Positions 52,959 to 63,957 of a DNA stretch of 64,000 nt are shown here, one piece after another (the first letter of the stretch is position 1; each line of letters opens with the position of its first letter). The translations under genes and the position numbers were made by a program. Source of the DNA: Dactylis glomerata (lineage: Eukaryota; Streptophyta; Magnoliopsida; Poales; Poaceae); NCBI GenBank assembly GCA_007115705.1, contig QXEO01000170.1, positions 1,809,062-1,873,061 on the forward strand, read 5' to 3'. The notes beneath the pieces were generated by a model. It was given only the letters and a program-made list of their open reading frames with translations. It was not told the origin of the DNA and ran no database searches.

Positions 52959-53921
52959 TGTCGGGGGGATGACCCCCGGTAGGGTCAAGAGACTAGAAAG
53001 GTACAAGGTCTATGGTTGACTTTATGCCGGTTGACCAAGGAAGGGCCTGGCCGGAATATATGAGCATCGGCCAGGCCGGCATATATGTATATCCCGGATC
53101 ATGGCCGGGCCGACATATATGTATATCCCGGATCATGTCCGGATATGCCGGATTAACCAGTATACTAATTGTGGAGTGCCGGCATATACTTAGATATGCC
53201 GGCCTAACCATTTGGTGTGTTGTGCAGGAGCAGGGGAGGCCGGATTACCCGACCTTTGTAGGTCGTTGGTCCGGCATATAGGTCCGGGGTATGGCCAACG
53301 GTCATATCCCAGAATACAGAAGTCAGCTAATGTGTCACATCCCTACAATCAAGGAAGAAAACATCCGAGCATGGTAGCAGAGTGTGATGGCAGGGTGCAC
53401 AGTGGAGGTTACCTACCCTCACTGTGCACAAGTACAGAGCTTACCTCACAAGGGTAAGGTCACAGTGCAGGAAGTACAAGGTACAGGGATATGAAGTCCC
53501 ATCGAGAGCAATCAGGGAGGAAGTCAAGGGTCTCTGCCCTCGTCAGCAAGTCCTATTTGGAGTGTAGCTCGTGTCTGCTGGTCTCTTGTGACCGTTGTAA
53601 CCCTGGCCACCACTATATAAGGTGGCACAGGGAGCCCTAGGAGGGGGTTGGTCCCTCGGTGTTCCTACACTTAGCAGTTCATCTTCCTCCTCTAGCAGAG
53701 AGTTTGGAAGCACCATTGTTGTGTACTCCATCGATCCAAATATATAACCAAGTAGAGCAGGAGTAGGGGTGTTATCTCCTTACGAGAGCCCCGAACCTGG
53801 GTAGATCTGTGTTCCTTTCTGTCATGCTTTTTAGCTCGTTCCCCTCTCCCGAATCCTCCAGCATCTAGTTCGGCCCCCATTTAAGCCATCCTATGGCATA
53901 TGTTGTTTCACCACGACGACA
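52959..53921 (+). repeat. 3' LTR of the Tat element
   Basis: 963 bp, same length as the 5' LTR and differing at six positions. TATA box 'CTATATAAGG' is at 53613-53622. It is followed by the CTCAG duplication. Confidence 0.95.
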
Positions 53922-53976
53922 CTCAGACCACCAGTCCAACCAGAAGTATGTAGTTTCCCGCTCTTGACCTGGTGCT
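53922..53976 (-). mobile_element. LINE 2, 50-base island between two LTR elements
   Basis: CTCAG (53922-53926) is the right duplication of the Tat element and GTGCT (53972-53976) the left duplication of element II. The bases between them on minus read 'HQVKSG' and, after a one-base shift, 'TYFWLDWWSE', continuing 'FKLGAK' from 60617 and joining 'SAPLRD' at 38774. It is therefore part of LINE 2. Confidence 0.85.
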
Positions 53977-55627
53977 TGCTTGGTGTGGTGGTGATGATGT
54001 AAATCACCGTCAAGTTGGGAACCTCAAGAGGAAGGTATGATGAGCACAGCAGCAAGTTTTCCCTCAGTTATGAAACCAAGGTTTAATCGATCCAGTAGGA
54101 AAAAGCCAAACTCTAGAAGGTGATGCTTGCTAGCTTAGTGACACTCCAACAAGGGCGCCGTTAACGATTCTTGTTAGCGCATCTTCAACTAGTACCAACG
54201 CGGAACCTGCACACAACACAACCAAGAACTTTGCTTCCAACTTACGATAAGGTTGTCAATCTCACCGGTTTGCTGTAAACAAAGGAATGAGCGTATCGAG
54301 TGGAAAGCAATAGTAGTATGCGAGAAAGTAAACAGTGCGAGTAAAGTAAACAGGTGATAGCAATGTAAAGGAAATTGGACCGGGGTCCACAGTTCACTAG
54401 TGGTGTCTCTCCATAAGATAAATAACGACATGCTGGGTAAATAAATTACAGTTGGACAATTGATAGAATAAAGATAACGTGCATATGTCAAGAGGATCAC
54501 TATGATATTTACTCTGGGCATTACAACAAGATACATAGACCGCCATCCAACTGCATCTATGACTAATAATCCACCCACGGGGAATCATCCGAGGACCCCG
54601 TGAATATTAAGTTGCGAACAATAGATAATTGCATTAAGCAAAGTGTGTAATATAAACAAAGCATATATCCTTGGACATAAGAATGTTGTTTTCTCCCTAG
54701 TGGCAATAGCACATCTACAACCTTAGAGGTTTCTATCACTCCCCCAGATTAAATAGAGGCATGAACCCAACTATCGAGCATAAATACCCCCTCTTGGAGT
54801 CACTAGTATCTACTCGGCCAAGATAGCTACTAATAACGGAGAGCATGCAAGATCATAAACAACATAGAGATAACATAAGATAATATTCAGCACATCAACT
54901 CAATCATAACACCAATATTCATCAGATCCCAACAAACACAATATGTAGAATTACATAACGGTGATCTCGATCATGTAAGGCAGCTCACGAGATCTAAACA
55001 TGAAGCACATGGTGGATAAGACAACCAACTAGCTACTGCTATGGACCCATAGTCCAAGGTAGACTACTCACTCATCGCGCCGGAGGTAAGCATGGCAATG
55101 AAGAAGACCTCCGGTGGCGATTCCCCTCTCCGGCAGGGTGCCGGGAAGAGCTTCTGGACCCTCCCGATCTCTCGGGTCGACGATGGCGGTGGATCGCGAT
55201 GTGTTTCTGGAAAATTGACCGGGTGTTTAGGTTTTTCCTATCGGGGGGTCTTTATTGGCGAAGGGCTAGCGTCAGAAGTGGACCAGGACTGTCTCACATA
55301 TAGGGAGCGCGGGCCAGGGGCTAGCCACGCCGCCCTACTGTGTGGCCGGCCCGTGGCTCATCTCCGTCTCCTCTTCGGTCTTCTGGAAGCTTCGTTAAAT
55401 AATAGGAGGTTCGGCTTTTGTTTCGTCCAATTCCGAGAATATTTCCTGTGTAACTTTTCTGAAACACAAAAATAGCAGAAAATAAGAAACTGGCACTGTG
55501 GCATCTTGTTAATAGGTTAGTTCCGAAATACGCATAAAAACGCCACAAAGTGTAACAAAACACTAAGCAAATGGTGTAAATACAAGCAGGGAGCATCAAA
55601 AATTATAGATACGTTTGAGACGTATCA
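53977..55627 (-). repeat. 3' LTR of element II
   Basis: 1651 bp, from TGCTTGGTG to the hairpin end 'GATACGTTTGAGACGTATC' on plus. The TATA box seen in the partner LTR is altered here ('CTTTATT' near 55250). Confidence 0.9.
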
Positions 55628-58187
55628 AGCATCCCCAAGCTTAACTCCTGCTCGTCCTCGAGTAGGTAATGATAACAAAGAAATAATTTTTGAGATGACA
55701 TGCACCTACACAATCTTGATCATCTATGTAAGCATTGAGTGCTGGGATCAAAAGAACTTAAAACATGGGCATAAAAGACATAATCTTGATAGAAGAAACT
55801 TAGCAACCATGTTATAACATGAAGAAGAACACAAATAAAAGATCATGAAAATGAAAAAATGAAAGTCAAACATGTATTCAAATCATAAGGAAAAACATAG
55901 CAAATGGTTTTCAGCTTGTCCTTCATGGAATAGCAAAACATAAATGCATAGGACACCTTCAAGTTTAAGAGGGCGACTAGATACAAATAATTTAAGAACA
56001 AGTGAAACCAAAATCATGAATCAATCAATGATAACTTTGGGACAATGCACATTATACTAAGAATGACAACTATGCTCTCTTAGACGGTGCATAAAGGTAG
56101 AAGGTGGTGACTCAACATAAAAGTAAAATAAAGGCCCTTCACAGAGGGAAGCAGTGATTAAACATGTGCTAGAGCTTTTCATTTATAAAACAGAGAGATA
56201 AAAATTGGGTTTTGAGAGGTGGTCGTCTTTGTCAACGACTAGCAATGGGGTTCTTACTATCTTCCATACAAAAATGAAGCAAGTTTTGGAGGGAGAGATT
56301 GGCACTTGTTGTGCTCTTTTATAAAGCTTAGCACTCCTCCCCACCTTTTTTCCTTTCACAAACCACGGCTAACCGATTCCATCGGGTGCCCACCAACATT
56401 CACATACCATGGAGGAGTGCCTTTTTTCTTTCTTTCCTTTTTCTTTTTGGAATGAAACAATATGGAAGATAGCAAATCCGACCACTACGTCCCCATGAGC
56501 TGAAAACAGTGTCACAAAACGAGAAGTTTTTGAAGGTTTTTGAAAGATAGCACATGAAAATTTACTTGGAATGGCTTACAAATACCATGCATAGGAATTT
56601 ATAGTGGACACATTGGGAAACTTGGTCTTTAGGAGTTGGATGCACGAGTAGAGCTCATACTCAGTACAAAATGAGGGCTAGCAAAAGACTGGGAGCGACC
56701 AACTAAGAGAGCAATAACGGCCATAATCATGCAAAGCGACAAAGCAACATTAAGAGAAGCATAAGATGGCATCAAAATTCAAAAACTAAATGATCATAGA
56801 GGCTTATGGCGACTTTGTATGAGTCTAATATGTGTAAGCATGCACCAAGTAAACCCGAATAAGGCATCAAGGAGAAAACCAAAATAATGCTTCCAAATAA
56901 TAAAAACAACGCATGATTTTTTAAAAGGCTCATTAAGCAATCTCAGTCATTTGAGACAAGTCATGCTATGGCAAAACCACTAAGCATACTATCAAAAAGA
57001 CATCAAGCACGACATACAAAAGTCTAGGCCGCAGTCTACACAAGCACCTTTTGTACCGCTTTTTTTGCATGAAACTTTTTCTCTTTTCCAACATCATTCA
57101 AACCTTTTTAAAACAAATCTTTTGATGAAAACCAATATGAACCAGAGGTCAAAATACACCTTGATGCAAAGATATAACAAGATCTGAAGAAAAATCAAAG
57201 CAAAAATTGAAAGCTAAACGCAGTATCAGAAAAAGAGAACACTCGTTTGAACAATAAGAGTGAAAAACGGAGTGTTCTTGGCAAATGAAAAGCAAGGCAA
57301 CTTCTCCAAAAGGAATTTGTTGGGGTCCAACCCTTTATTGCAGCAAACAAAACTGAAAACTAAAACGACTGACGCTCCAAGAAAAATGCATAGTGCATGA
57401 AGCAATAAAAATATAGTGTGTTGAAAGGTGACCTAATTTTTGCCGATGAAGAAGGGGTGCCTCGGGGGCATCCCCAAGCTTTGACGCTTGTACCTCTTGG
57501 ATATTTTTTGGGGTGCGTGGGCATCCCTAAGCTTGAGCTTTTGTCCATTCTTCAACTCATCTCATCATTCTCCAATCCCTACACTTGAAAACTTCCTTCA
57601 TACAAAACTCAACACAATTCTATTAGCAACATTAGTGTAAGAATAATAATGAATCAACCTATTTTTGCTTCAGGTTTCAACTCAAAACCACCACATATAA
57701 ATCATATACTACTGTAGCAACTTCCCCAAAAGTTCCGTGATCAAAAGAACTCAAAAAAAAAGCAATCGAGAGGCAAACACAAATAATGGCAGAAATCTGT
57801 CAAAACAAAACAACTGACAAAGGTCGAATTTTTAGAGGGTTTTTTGTTGCTCAAATCAAAAAGTGTTAAACTAATGAAAGTTTTGAAATAACCTGGGGCA
57901 TATGCACAAGAAATCGCAGGTACAAAAGATATTCTGAGAATTTTCACGAATTTTTACGGTGCAGCACCGAAATCTGTTTCAGGACAGCAACATCCCCAAA
58001 TCTTACCTCACTCAAATTAGAGGCTTCTCTTGGCACAACAATGAAATAAAATGATAAGGAGAGGTTATTACAGTAGTAATAACTTCCAAGACTCAAATAA
58101 AATAGAAAGAACTGAAAGTAAAACAATGGGTTATCTCCCAAGAGTGCTTTTCTTTAACGCCTTTGAGCTAGGCGCAGAAAGTGCGAA
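55628..58187 (-). other. non-coding interior of element II
   Basis: Mostly alignable with 20400-23334 of element I ('AAGCTTAACTCCTGCTCGTC' at the LTR edge, 'GGTGCCTCGGGGGCATCCCC' near 57460). The stretch about 56150-56570 is unrelated to the matching place in element I. No open frame with motifs. Confidence 0.8.
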
Positions 58188-58781
58188 TCAAGTAATATCA
58201 AGTGATGCATTAAGATAAATTGCATAAGTCTTTTCAATAAGGCATTGTATTTCATCCACATAAGTTTTTGAAGACCCCTTTTGATCACGCTTTGGTTCAC
58301 TCAATTCACTAAAAAGATTTTTGGGACAGATCCAATCAAAATTATTTTCAAACGCTTCATACAATCCCAAGAGTTTGCTAAGTATTGGTATTTGGGTTTC
58401 CTCATTGTTTGTACTAACAACCTCTATATGCGAGCCAAGCTTACTAAAACGCTTAGAAACTTTCCTAGCTTCAATGGCAATATCTCTAAATTCTCTACGC
58501 AAAGTTTCCAAGATAAAATCTTTCTTTTTGGGATCTTCGATATCATAAAGCTTAAGAAACATGTGTTACATAAAAGAATTAAGGCTAGCAAACCTAGCTT
58601 CCAACATGTAAACTAAATAAGCAGAAGCAACTTCATAACTAGGAGCAAGCTCAGCCAAAGACTTATCCTCAACATCTTTATGCATACTAATATGATTAAA
58701 GAACTCCTCAATATTACTTTTCCCAATAATAGAACCACTACCTACTGAGAGGTCCTCCAAAATGTACTTAGGGAACAACAT
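58188..58781 (-). pseudogene. unknown ORF of element II, one in-frame stop
   Basis: From ATG at 58781 ('MLFPKYILEDLSVGSG') a frame of 198 codons ends at 58188, broken by TAA at 58563-58565 after 'ASLNSFM'. The second half has 'FLKLYDIEDPKKKDFILETL' and 'KLLGLYEAFENNFDWICPKN', Lys/Glu-rich and helical. It sits where gag starts in element I, 150-200 bases from the primer site. It does not resemble gag, protease, RT or envelope. It could be a captured host exon or a structural ORF specific to non-autonomous members. Confidence 0.6.
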
Positions 58782-58961
58782 AATGAACTAAAAGTAATAA
58801 AGTAACAACTAAAAAGGATACTAATTTTTTGTGTGTTTTTGATAAAATGAAGCAAGCAAAAATAAAGTAAAGGAAAACTTAAAACAAAGTAAAGGATGTG
58901 CGTGCGAAACTCCCCTTGCAGAAGTCTTCTTTTTCTCCGGCAACGGCGCCAGAAAAATCTT

Positions 58962-60611
58962 TGCTTGGTGTGGTGGTGATGATGTTAATCACCGTCCAGT
59001 TGAGAACCCCAAGAGGAAGGTATGATGAGCACAGCAGCAAGTTTTTCCCTCAGTTATAAAACCAAGGTTTAATCGATCCAGTAGGAAAAAGCCAAACTCT
59101 AGAAGGTGATGCTTGCTAGCTTAGTGACACTCCAACAAGGGCGCCGTTAACGATTCTTGTTAGCGCGTCTTCAACTAGTAGCAACGCGGAACCTGCACAC
59201 AACACAACCAAGAACTTTGCTCCCAACTTACGATGAGGTTGTCAATCTCACCGGTTTGCTGTAAACAAAGGAATGAGCGTATCGAGTGGAAAGCAATAGT
59301 AGTATGCGAGAAAGTAAACAGTGCGATTAAAGTACACATGTGATAGCAATGTAAAGGAAATTGGACCGGGGTCCACAGTTCACTAGTGGTGTCTCTCCAT
59401 AAGATAAATAACGACATGCTGGGTAGACAAATTACAGTTGGGCAATTGATAGAATAAAGATAGCATGCATATGTCAAGAGGATCACTATGAGATTTACTC
59501 TGAGCATTACAACAAGATACATAGACCGCCATCCAACTGCATCTATGACTAATAATCCACCCACGGGGAATCATCCAAGGACCCAGTGAATATTAAGTTG
59601 CGAACAACAGATAATTGCATTAAGCAAAGTGTGTAATGTAAACAAAGCATATGTCCTTGGACATAAGAATGTTGTTTTCTCCCTAGTGGCAACAGCACAT
59701 CTACAACCTTAGAGGTTTCTGTCACTCCCCCAGATTAAATAGAGGCATGAACCCAACTATCGAGCATAAATACCCCCTCTTGGAGTCACTAGTATCTACT
59801 CAGCCAAGATAGCTACTAACAACGGAGAGCATGCAAGATTATAAACAACATAGAGATAACATAAGATAATATTCAGCACATCAACTCAATCATAACACCA
59901 ATATTCATCGGATCCCAACAAACACAACATGTAGAATTACGTAACGGTGATCTCGATCATGTAAGGCAGCTCACGAGATCTAAACATGAAGCATATGGTG
60001 GAGAAGACAACCAACTAGCTATTGCTCTGGACCCATAGTCCAAGGTAGACTACTCACTCATCGCGCTGGAGGTAAGCATGGCGATGAAGAAGACCTCTGG
60101 TGGCGATTCCCCTCTCCGGCAGGGTGTCGGGAAGAGCTTCTGGACCCTCCTGATCTCGGGTCGACGACGACGACGGATCGCGATGTGTTTCTCAAAAATT
60201 GATCGGGTGTTCAGGTTTTTTTCGTCGGGGGGTCTTTATAGGCGAAGGGGCAGCGTCAGAAGTGGACCAGGGCGGTCTCACACATAGGGGGCGCGGGCCA
60301 GGGGCTGGCCGCGCCGCCCTACTGTGTGGCCGGCCCGTGGCTCGTCTCCGTCTCCTCTTCGGTCTTCTGGAAGCTTCGTTAAATAATAGGAGGTTCGGCT
60401 TTTGTTTCGTCCAATTCCGAGAATATTTCATGTGTAACATTTCTAAAACACAAAAATAGCAGAAAACAGGAAACTGGCACTGTGGCATCTTGTTAATAGG
60501 TTAGTTCCAGAAAATGTATAAAAATGCCACAAAGTGTAACAAAACACTAAGCAAATGGTGTAAAAACAAGCATGGAGCATCAAAAATTATAGATACGTTT
60601 GAGACGTATCA
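58962..60611 (-). repeat. 5' LTR of element II
   Basis: 1650 bp, partner of 53977-55627, with about ten mismatches over the first 280 bases. TATAAAG on minus is near 60233-60239. The duplication GTGCT follows at 60612. Confidence 0.9.
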
Positions 60612-60616
60612 GTGCT

Positions 60617-62246
60617 TCGCTCCCAGCTTGAAGTGCCACTTTATTTTTTGAATTGAGTTCCAAAATTGTGAGCCTTTATGAGGAACAGCCGCGGACAATA
60701 GGTCATTGATGTCCAAGTATTTAGCCTTGAGGAGGTCCACCCATAGGCCCTCGGCATTCTGATAAAGTTTCCATATCCACTTGAGCATAAGGGAAAGGTT
60801 CATTATCCGCGTATTGAGGATCTCCCTAAACCCCCATATTCCTTAGGCTTGCATACGGTGGCCCAATCCACCATGTGATACTTGCATTTTGGTCCCACAC
60901 CTTCACAAAAGAAACGATATTTAACTTTGTCGAATGTCGCATGATTCGCATCATAGAGAAGGTATAAACTCATAGCGAACATCGGCAAGCTAGAAAGGCA
61001 AGAGTTGGTTAGCTCCACCTTCCTAGCCGACACCAAGAAGAGTCCTTGCCAAGGGTTAACCCTATGACCCACCTTTCCAGTGAGGAAGGCCCAGTCTAAA
61101 ACCCGTAGGGCTTTGTTGCTCACAGGCATGCCCAAATAGGTGATGGGGAAGCTGCCAATTTTACAGTTAACCATGTCCGCCATCCGGCCCTTCTCCTCGT
61201 CCAATACACCGATAATGACCACCTCGCTCTTAGAGAGACTGATCTTGAGCCCCGACATGTTCTTGAAACTTAGGAGGAGAAGCTTGAGGTTCGCAATCCC
61301 CAGATTGCTAGGCTCAATCAGCAGCATGGTATCATCCGCAAACTATAGGTGAGTGACGCCACCTGGAATGAGGTGGGACACCACACCCTTGACGTTGGCA
61401 TGCGAAATCATAGCGGCCAGGGAATCCACCATGAAGTAAAAGAGGATCGGGGAGAGAGGGTCCCCTTGACGCACTCCCCGAACATTACGAAAGTAAGGTC
61501 CTATCTCACCATTTACATTGATACCAGTCTGTCCTACCAAGACCAACTGCATCAGACGGTGCACCATTGTGCTCGAGAACCCTTTCCGGAGTAGCACTTC
61601 CCTAAGGAAGTCCCAGTTGACCCTATCATATGATTTTTCAGAGACCAGTTTTAGGAATAATTCCCCTAGCTTTTTCCGTTTAAGTTCATGGACTATCTCA
61701 TGTAGAGCAAGAACCCCTTCATGAAGTGCCCTACCCTTGATAAACGCCGTCTGGCTATGGTCAATGGTCCTGTGGGCGAGGGGGCTAAACGGATAGCGTA
61801 GGCCTTCGCAATAAATTTAAAGATGACATTAATTAGGGCTATTGGCCTAAACTATTTAATCAAATCCGTGCCCTTGATCTTAGGGGTCAAAGAAAGAATC
61901 CCAAAAATCAGCCTTGAGATGTCCACTCTCCCTAGAGTGAAGTCATTCAATAGTTGCAAGATTAGCTATATATTTCAGCGTTTCCTAGAAATTCTTGTAA
62001 AAAGCAACCGGTAGGCCATCCCGTCCCGAGGCCGAATCTACTTTCATACTCAAGAGGATCTCTTCAAGCTCCTCAGCCGTGAAGGTTCTCTCAAGCACGG
62101 AATTCTCCTCCCCGGATATCCGCGCCGACTTCGGCCAAAGATTCGGACCAAGCAGGAAGGCCCGGGGCTCACCCTTCGTTCCCATTAATTCCCGGTAAAA
62201 GGAGTACGCATGGTCCAAATTCTCTTTTTGCTCAGTGACTTCCCCT
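60617..62246 (-). mobile_element. LINE 2, 5' part with reverse transcriptase
   Basis: On minus it begins inside ORF2 just before the RT ('LDHAYSFYRELMGTKGEP'), so the LINE is 5'-truncated. RT motifs: 'SGRDGLPVAFYKNF', 'GVRQGDPLSPILF', 'FADDTMLL' and 'MSGLKISLSKSEV', then 'FPITYLGMPVSNK' and 'FWNSIQKIKWHFKLGAK'. A TAG (61343-61345) stands directly before 'FADD', where the full-length LINE has CAG ('LQYADD'). Other shifts occur near 61600-62000. The 16-base LINE target duplication follows at 62247-62262. Confidence 0.9.
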
Positions 62247-62770
62247 AAGTCGGCTCCAAAGTCAAGTCCAGCTGCTGTGAAAAGCGAGTAATCCTCAAAT
62301 TCTTCCAAGGAAATCATGTCCCAAGAAACAGAAGCTTTAGGAAGGCCACCAGGCCGCTCGGAGGCAGCATGCCGCCTGGCCGCAGGGGCAAAACTAGTAT
62401 TTCCAGATATCTTCCAAGCCTAAATGATAAGCTAAAAACATCTTGGGATGACACTAAAACACATCCAGTCTTGTTTGCCATCGAAATAAAGTAGTGCTAC
62501 AAGAATTATGCACACATTAAGGGTATGTTTATTTTTTTAATAAAGAAATTTTGGCGATCAACGGAAGTGATGGAGGAAGTAGTATAAGCTCTGTGAAGAG
62601 AACGATGGAAGGACGGAGATACGTATAGGCGATATATATAGAAATTGAAGAGAGGAAGTTATGTGGCAGTAAATGGTGCTACGACAAAGTAGCTGCGCTA
62701 TTTCTGCAACCACTCCACTGCAATTTAATTGTGCTAAACATATGTTTCTTATTAGACCTCATATTTATCA
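62247..62770 (-). pseudogene. gene-family copy 4, promoter and 5' half (split by LINE 2)
   Basis: On minus: a conserved upstream block ('GTGGCAGTAAATGG' on plus near 62661), TATA-like 'CTATATATATC' (62630-62640), leader, ATG at 62479-62481, acceptor-like TTTAG|GCTTGG (62419/62420), then 'KASVSWDMISLEEFED' and 'LFTAAGLDFGAD', where the LINE enters. From the ATG a 55-codon frame ends at 62314 ('FRLGRYLEILVLPLRPGG'), matching the 57-codon frame of copy 1. The remainder of the gene is at 37400-37770. Confidence 0.6.
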
Positions 62771-63761
62771 ATAAAAGAATATCCCAAGTTCGTGCGGATA
62801 TTATGACTGTGCCACTAGATTCGGTGAATTTGGATGGAGGTTCACTAGATTGGGCGAAGTCGTTTGTTCCATACCCCTAGTTGCATTTGACGCCTGCTAC
62901 TGTTAGGTCTAGCTAACTTGTCGTCGGTTTGACTTATTTCCTGACATGTGAGTCCTGCCTGGTTTATCTCTGGCAAGAGGGACGAAAGAAACTGATTTTT
63001 CTTTTTTCGACATGCTTGTCCCGCCACTTTCGCCTCATCGGCAGCAACAAGAAAATAGTTAAAAGAAGCATATTTATTTTTGTGTTTCCTCACATGCTGG
63101 TCCCACCACTTTGCCCCATCAATACCAAATCTCATCCACATTTTCCTAGTGATTCAACATAATTGATCTATGGCGTGTCGGTGAAAAGAACAATGGTGTA
63201 CCAATTTAACATTTATGTTTTAACAATTGTACAGATCAGGTACATATATGGATGAACTATTCCGATAAATGAAGTTTAAATACCAAACCATTAGCTATAT
63301 ATTGGATAAACATTAATGTATTTATCTTTTGCTATTTTCATCAAGCATGAAGTTTCTCTTTTTTTTACTCACTCACCACCTTCGAGGGAGTGAAATGACT
63401 AGAAATTTAATGCATATATAGGTAATGTTTAGAAATTTTATCCAAAAATTTCAGAAAATTAATGTATATGTACCTAATGAGTATATATTGGATAGTGAGG
63501 GAGCAAAATGAGTAGAAATTAAATTGCAAAACATTAATTACTTCTCAATCTTTGTCGCTTTAGTGCTTCCATTTTATGGTCTGATTTACATCCACCTTTG
63601 GTATGATCATAAATTATGTGGGGATGTATTAGATCACATCTAAAGAAAGTTTATTTAAAAATTAATCATTGAGATCAAGTTCCATGCATCTCGTATATCG
63701 CTTTTTTCACTATTTAGCAAGCAATTAATGCTTTTATCTTCTTTCCTTCTCTAACTAGTAG
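62771..63761. other. AT-rich upstream region of the right-edge gene
   Basis: About 1 kb, mostly AT-rich. The minus frame 62845-63141 is open for 98 codons but shows no motif. A short direct repeat ('GAGGGAGTGAAATGACTAGA' near 63384 and a variant near 63498) and 'TATATATTGGATA' (63294 and 63483) recur within it. No TE ends were recognised. Confidence 0.5.
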
Positions 63762-63768
63762 TATATAC
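63762..63768 (+). promoter_or_regulatory. TATA box of the secreted-peptide gene
   Basis: 'TATATAC' lies 120 bases upstream of the ATG at 63888, followed by an A/C-rich leader ('ACATCTAAACAATCATAAAC') typical of plant 5' UTRs. Transcription would start near 63795. Confidence 0.55.
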
Positions 63769-63887
63769 AACAGAACACTCTTTGCGCTCCTAGAAAAGTA
63801 TACTAGTTCTACATCTAAACAATCATAAACAAAGAGAAGAAGTGTTTGCCTAGTTAAAAGGCAGAATTATCGTTCCTAGCGTGGATC

Positions 63888-63957
63888 ATGGATACAAGGG
63901 CTGCGATTGTTTGCTTCCTCATGGTGCTAATAATATTGGCAACTCCTATTTCTGCAG
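63888..63957 (+). CDS. first exon of a small secreted peptide gene (signal peptide)
   Basis: ATG at 63888 opens 23 codons: 'MDTRAAIVCFLMVL', then an Ile/Leu/Ala-rich core ending 'TPISA', followed by one base and a donor CAG|GTGTGTTTG at 63957/63958. The peptide has a short charged start, a hydrophobic core of about 14 residues and an Ala-x-Ala-like end (I-S-A), so it is a signal peptide. A phase-1 intron right after the signal peptide is the usual gene structure of plant defensin-like and other cysteine-rich peptides. The mature part lies outside the window, so the family is not known. Reading through without splicing adds only nine codons before a stop. Confidence 0.65.

Larger units (their letters stand above)
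38780..53921 (+). mobile_element. Tat-lineage Ty3/Gypsy retrotransposon with antisense gene
   Basis: 15142 bp with target duplications CTCAG (38775-38779 and 53922-53926) and LTRs of 963 bp each. On plus it has a primer site (39745-39762), gag, protease, RT, RNase H, a second RNase H-like domain and integrase, ending at 46792. Convergent on minus is a spliced gene (51878 to 47446). The second RNase H between RT-RNase H and integrase, the very long internal region and the extra antisense ORF fit the Tat (Retand/Grande-type) lineage. LTRs differ at 6 positions, so insertion is recent, yet gag-pol has a frameshift and three TAG stops. Confidence 0.95.
53977..60611 (-). mobile_element. non-autonomous LTR element II
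   Basis: 6635 bp with target duplications GTGCT (53972-53976 and 60612-60616) and LTRs at 53977-55627 and 58962-60611. The primer site on minus (58937-58951, tRNA-Asp type) is kept. The interior (55628-58961, 3.3 kb) holds only one 198-codon frame. No gag, protease, RT or integrase is recognisable. LTRs and parts of the interior match element I, so both belong to one family that must move in trans. Confidence 0.92.

Noticed and set aside
62845..63141. 98-codon minus frame as host gene
   Set aside because: No motif, no start context or promoter recognised, and composition close to its flanks.
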